NCBI GenBank assembly: GCA_965242775.1
Contig: CBDETI010000029.1
Location: 62,001-126,000, forward strand
DNA from: JAWPMT01 sp965242775
Lineage (GTDB): Bacteria > Bacteroidota > Bacteroidia > Cytophagales > Cyclobacteriaceae
Direction: 5' to 3'
Length of the DNA: 64,000 nucleotides
Shown here: positions 61,002 through 64,000 of the stretch, piece after piece
Layout: each line of letters begins with the position of its first letter
How positions within the stretch are numbered: position 1 is the first letter of the stretch
Position numbers and translations under genes: made by a program
Notes under the pieces: model-generated
Told to the model about the DNA's origin: nothing
The model's input: the letters and a program-made list of their open reading frames with translations, nothing else
The model's database searches: none

Positions 61002-64000
61002 ATGGCGGAAGTGATTCATTCTTCTTTAGAAAGCCTACAACGCCAGGTAATTGGCCTGCAAAAAAAACTAACGGTTATTCAAAAAGAGCACACCCGCGTG
61101 CTCGAGCGTACCAATTATCATTTTAAGGAGATTTTCAATAGTTCCAGCGACTTCATCCAAATCTTCAAGCCCAATGGAGAAATAATTTTTGTGAATGACG
61201 CATGGCGATCAAAATTGGGCTATGATGAGACGGACCTGCCGAAAATAAAGTTCGTCGATGCCATACACCCGGACCATCAGAAAAGCACACTTGAAAAACT
61301 CCTGAAAATCACTGCAGGTGTCAAAAGTGAAAAACTCGATACCGTATTGGTCTCAAAATACGGAAAGGATATCTACGTAAAAGGCACGCTGACATGCGTG
61401 TTCGAAGACGAAATCCCGGTGGAATATCACTGCATTTTTTACGACATCACAGAAAGAATCAGAGCAGAAAGAGCTCAGAGTCTGTATTACAAAATTGCAA
61501 CACTCACGATACAGACGTCCAAAATTGAGGACTTCTACGGGAAGGTATTTGACGAGCTGCGTAGCTTCCTCAAAGTGAAAAATTTTGCCATAGCCTTGCG
61601 ATCTGGTGGACGCAAGAATTTCCAGTTTAAGTACAAAATCGACGAATTTGAAGAGGAGCATGGCAAGGGAAACGCACTTGATGTTGCCTTGGCTGAGTAT
61701 GCATTGGAATATGGCCGGCCACTCATGATTTACTCGGATGGAATCATGAAGCTCATGAAAAAGGAAGCGATCACCGACGAAATATCTATTCCTCGAATCT
61801 GGATGGGCTCCATCATGAAATCCGGTGGTAAACCCATTGGAGTAATGTCGCTTTACTCTTACAAGCACGAGGCCACCTACAATCACAAAGACCTGGAACT
61901 GCTGGATTTCATTGCCGGCCAGGTAAGCCTCGCCTTGCAAAGAAAAATCGACGAGCGAAAGATAGAGGATCAAGCCGCGAGGCTAAGTGCCATCTTTGAG
62001 AGCAGCACGCACCAAATCTGGTCAATTGACAAAGCATTCGGCTTTACTTCTTTCAACCAGAATTTTGCAGATTCCTTCCTCGAATATTACGGCATGGCCC
62101 CGGAAATCGGCATGAAGCTCCATGACACTGGACTGCTCAATGACAGGGATGCTAACCAATGGAGCAAGGAGTATGACCTGGCATTTAGTGGACAAATACG
62201 CAACTTCCAAAAAATGATCAAGGACGCCCGAGGCAAGAAGGTATGGCGGGATATTTTCCTTAACCCCATCTTCCTCCCTGACGGCACAATTGATGAGATT
62301 TCTGTCATCGCCAATGACATCACCGAAAAAAAGGCAAATGAACGATCGCTCAAAGAAAGCGAGGAGAAATTCAGAAACATTTTCGAATCATTCCAGGATA
62401 TCTACTTCAGGTGCAATATCCAAGGGGAAATTTCAATGGTAAGTCCTTCTTCCTACGAAGTACTGGGCTTTAAATCGAGGGAAATAGTAGGCAAAAATAT
62501 CAGCGACTTCTTCCTGTCAAAAGAGAGCATTTCGCTGCTGATCAGGCGGCTTTACGAGAAGAAGAGGATTCGCAACTTCGAAGGTAGCACCACCACCAAA
62601 ACCGGTGAAGAAATACAATTTCTTTGCAACGTAAGGCTCGTAAGCGGTCGAGGAAAAAAGGTGGAAATTGAAGGCGTAGCACGTGATATTACCCAGCTGA
62701 AGAAGACCAATCAGGAACTGCTTAAAGCCAAAGAGGTGGCCGAACATTCCCTTCAGATCAAGGAACGCTTTTTGGCCAATATGAGTCATGAGATCCGCAC
62801 CCCGATGAATGGTATCATCGGCATGATCGATCTCCTTGGATCTACCGCCTTGAATGACGAGCAAGCCGAGTATGTCCGAACAGTCAGAAAATCCTCTGAT
62901 ACGCTCCTGCATATACTTAATGACATTCTTGACCTTTCGAAGATCGAGGCAGGTAAAATGGAGCTTCGTCGCAAACCTGTTAAGCTGGTGGAGACATTCG
63001 AAAAAATATATGATCTCTATTCGCAGCAGGCGCATCTCAACAATACGAACCTCTACTATCATATCGATGACGATTTACCGGAATGGATCCTTTTCGACGA
63101 GACCCGTCTGGTGCAAGTGATTTCAAACCTCACCTCCAATGCCATCAAGTTTTCACCAACAAAAGGGAACATCAATCTTAGCATTCGGAAAAAAGAAGAA
63201 ACGGAATCCAACATCACTTTTCAGGTTTCTGTGAAAGACTCAGGTATTGGAATCTCCGCAGAGGATCAAGAGAAACTTTTCCATAGCTTCAGTCAAATCG
63301 ATAACTCAAGCTCCAAAACCTACTCAGGTACTGGCCTGGGATTAGCAATTTCAAAAGAACTAGTCAAATCTATGAATGGTGATATTGGGGTGGTATCTAC
63401 ACCAGGACTTGGCAGCACATTCTGGTTCACCTTCATCGCAGAGAAAGCCGACATAGGGGATACCATTGCCCAAGCTAAGGAGGAAATGGCGATACTGAAG
63501 GAATTTGTGCACACCAAACCAAGTATTCTACTGGTGGACGACAATGATGTCAACCGGAAAGTGGCCAGCGAAATCCTCAAAAAAGCCGGTTGCGATATCA
63601 CAGAAGCAGCAGATGGATTTACAGCAATAGAAAAAGTATCAGAATTTGATTATGATCTGGTATTTATGGATATCCAAATGCCAAAAATGGATGGCATGCA
63701 AGCCACCAAAGCGATCAAAGACTTGGGGAAACCTCACCTCCCTCCTATTGTCGCGATGACGGCCTATTCCATGGAAGAGGATGAGGGTCGCTTTTTAGGG
63801 GAAGGGCTTGATGACTATCTACCCAAGCCCATTAAAGCCAACGAATTGATTGGCAAAGTGCGAAAATGGATCAATTTCGAGCCAGAGGAAGTGAGCGACG
63901 AAGTATTTGCCGAATCCGCCGAAGACCTGGTGATCAATCAGAACACCCTCAACCAGCTATTCAAATATGGCGGTACCGAACTCATAAAAAGTGTTCTTCA
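61002..64000 (+). CDS. PAS/GAF hybrid sensor histidine kinase (3' truncated)
   Basis: The open frame runs for 999 codons to the window end without a stop. It begins with a short coiled coil, then PAS (about 40-155, ending YDITERI), GAF (about 165-325), two further PAS domains (about 330-445 and 450-565), HisKA with phospho-accepting His596 in NMSHEIRTPMNG, HATPase (GLGLAISKEL in the G-box) and a receiver domain with Asp890 in VFMDIQMPKMDG. Residues from about 985 (NQNTLNQLFKYGG) look like the start of an HPt-type or second output region. No transmembrane helix is seen, so it is a cytoplasmic sensor. The target is unknown. Confidence 0.92.
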   Translation, partial: MAEVIHSSLESLQRQVIGLQKKLTVIQKEHTRVLERTNYHFKEIFNSSSDFIQIFKPNGEIIFVNDAWRSKLGYDETDLPKIKFVDAIHPDHQKSTLEKLLKITAGVKSEKLDTVLVSKYGKDIYVKGTLTCVFEDEIPVEYHCIFYDITERIRAERAQSLYYKIATLTIQTSKIEDFYGKVFDELRSFLKVKNFAIALRSGGRKNFQFKYKIDEFEEEHGKGNALDVALAEYALEYGRPLMIYSDGIMKLMKKEAITDEISIPRIWMGSIMKSGGKPIGVMSLYSYKHEATYNHKDLELLDFIAGQVSLALQRKIDERKIEDQAARLSAIFESSTHQIWSIDKAFGFTSFNQNFADSFLEYYGMAPEIGMKLHDTGLLNDRDANQWSKEYDLAFSGQIRNFQKMIKDARGKKVWRDIFLNPIFLPDGTIDEISVIANDITEKKANERSLKESEEKFRNIFESFQDIYFRCNIQGEISMVSPSSYEVLGFKSREIVGKNISDFFLSKESISLLIRRLYEKKRIRNFEGSTTTKTGEEIQFLCNVRLVSGRGKKVEIEGVARDITQLKKTNQELLKAKEVAEHSLQIKERFLANMSHEIRTPMNGIIGMIDLLGSTALNDEQAEYVRTVRKSSDTLLHILNDILDLSKIEAGKMELRRKPVKLVETFEKIYDLYSQQAHLNNTNLYYHIDDDLPEWILFDETRLVQVISNLTSNAIKFSPTKGNINLSIRKKEETESNITFQVSVKDSGIGISAEDQEKLFHSFSQIDNSSSKTYSGTGLGLAISKELVKSMNGDIGVVSTPGLGSTFWFTFIAEKADIGDTIAQAKEEMAILKEFVHTKPSILLVDDNDVNRKVASEILKKAGCDITEAADGFTAIEKVSEFDYDLVFMDIQMPKMDGMQATKAIKDLGKPHLPPIVAMTAYSMEEDEGRFLGEGLDDYLPKPIKANELIGKVRKWINFEPEEVSDEVFAESAEDLVINQNTLNQLFKYGGTELIKSVL

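Noticed and set aside
61353..61973. 206-codon minus-strand frame opposite the hybrid kinase
   Set aside because: The plus strand encodes continuous, recognisable PAS/GAF sequence here; the opposite frame is incidental.
1..64000. CRISPR arrays, insertion sequences, integrase-type genes, tRNA or rRNA genes
   Set aside because: No regularly spaced repeats, transposase or integrase sequences, cloverleaf genes or rRNA segments were found on reading either strand.

Overview
The window looks like chromosome from a member of the Bacteroidota, most likely order Cytophagales. The signs are a FecI/FecR/STN-TonB-receptor/DUF4249 cassette, a TPR-type hybrid histidine kinase ending in an AraC domain, many non-ATG starts with weak Shine-Dalgarno sequences, and candidate promoters of the Bacteroidota TTTG-N19/20-TAnnTTTG type. 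No rRNA, tRNA, insertion sequence, prophage or CRISPR array was seen. The one RNA gene recognised is the small signal recognition particle RNA (ffs) at about 21.6 kb.

Layout. 0-9 kb: a ThDP enzyme of the acetolactate synthase family (5' end cut by the window) with an aldehyde dehydrogenase, then housekeeping and unknown genes (RidA, DinB-fold, YebC, EamA transporter, YidD, a BamA-like outer membrane protein, a MORN-repeat protein). 9-19 kb: a PorV-like barrel coupled to a helix-hairpin-helix outer membrane protein, a large secreted sortilin/BNR-repeat protein, and a tightly packed cassette of M19 dipeptidase variant, anchored unknown protein, 31-residue membrane peptide and sodium:solute symporter. 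19-26 kb: ArsI/CadI-like enzyme with a SigZ-like sigma factor, carbonic anhydrase, ffs, fructose-6-phosphate aldolase, FtsE, and an ECF sigma / membrane protein / DUF4097-like cassette. 26-32 kb: barrel, degenerate beta-lactamase-fold lipoprotein, FecI, FecR, TonB receptor and DUF4249 lipoprotein, closely packed on one strand. 32-42.6 kb (minus strand): hybrid kinase, CoA-transferase subunits, GH32 lipoprotein, class IV aminotransferase, hotdog thioesterase, biotin synthase, SppA. 42.7-58.9 kb: FolK, TauE/SafE, class V PLP enzyme, then a surface-glycan locus (flippase, methyltransferases, sulfotransferase, FkbM enzymes, glycosyltransferases, YfhO, DegT aminotransferase). 59-64 kb: PfkA, MiaA and a large PAS/GAF hybrid kinase cut by the window end.

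The most striking feature of the sequence itself is a cluster of about thirteen single-base frame breaks, nearly all in homopolymers, between 42.38 and 51.47 kb. They interrupt sppA, the class V enzyme, the flippase, two methyltransferases and a sulfotransferase. Repairing them restores full-length proteins and the 4-7 bp stop/start overlaps used by the intact neighbours, so they are best read as consensus errors rather than gene decay. Biologically, the best candidates for something new are the dipeptidase/31-aa peptide/symporter cassette, the beta-lactamase-fold lipoprotein that has lost its catalytic motifs and sits 2 bp upstream of fecI, and the overlapping ArsI-SigZ pair whose products both end in cysteine-rich tails.
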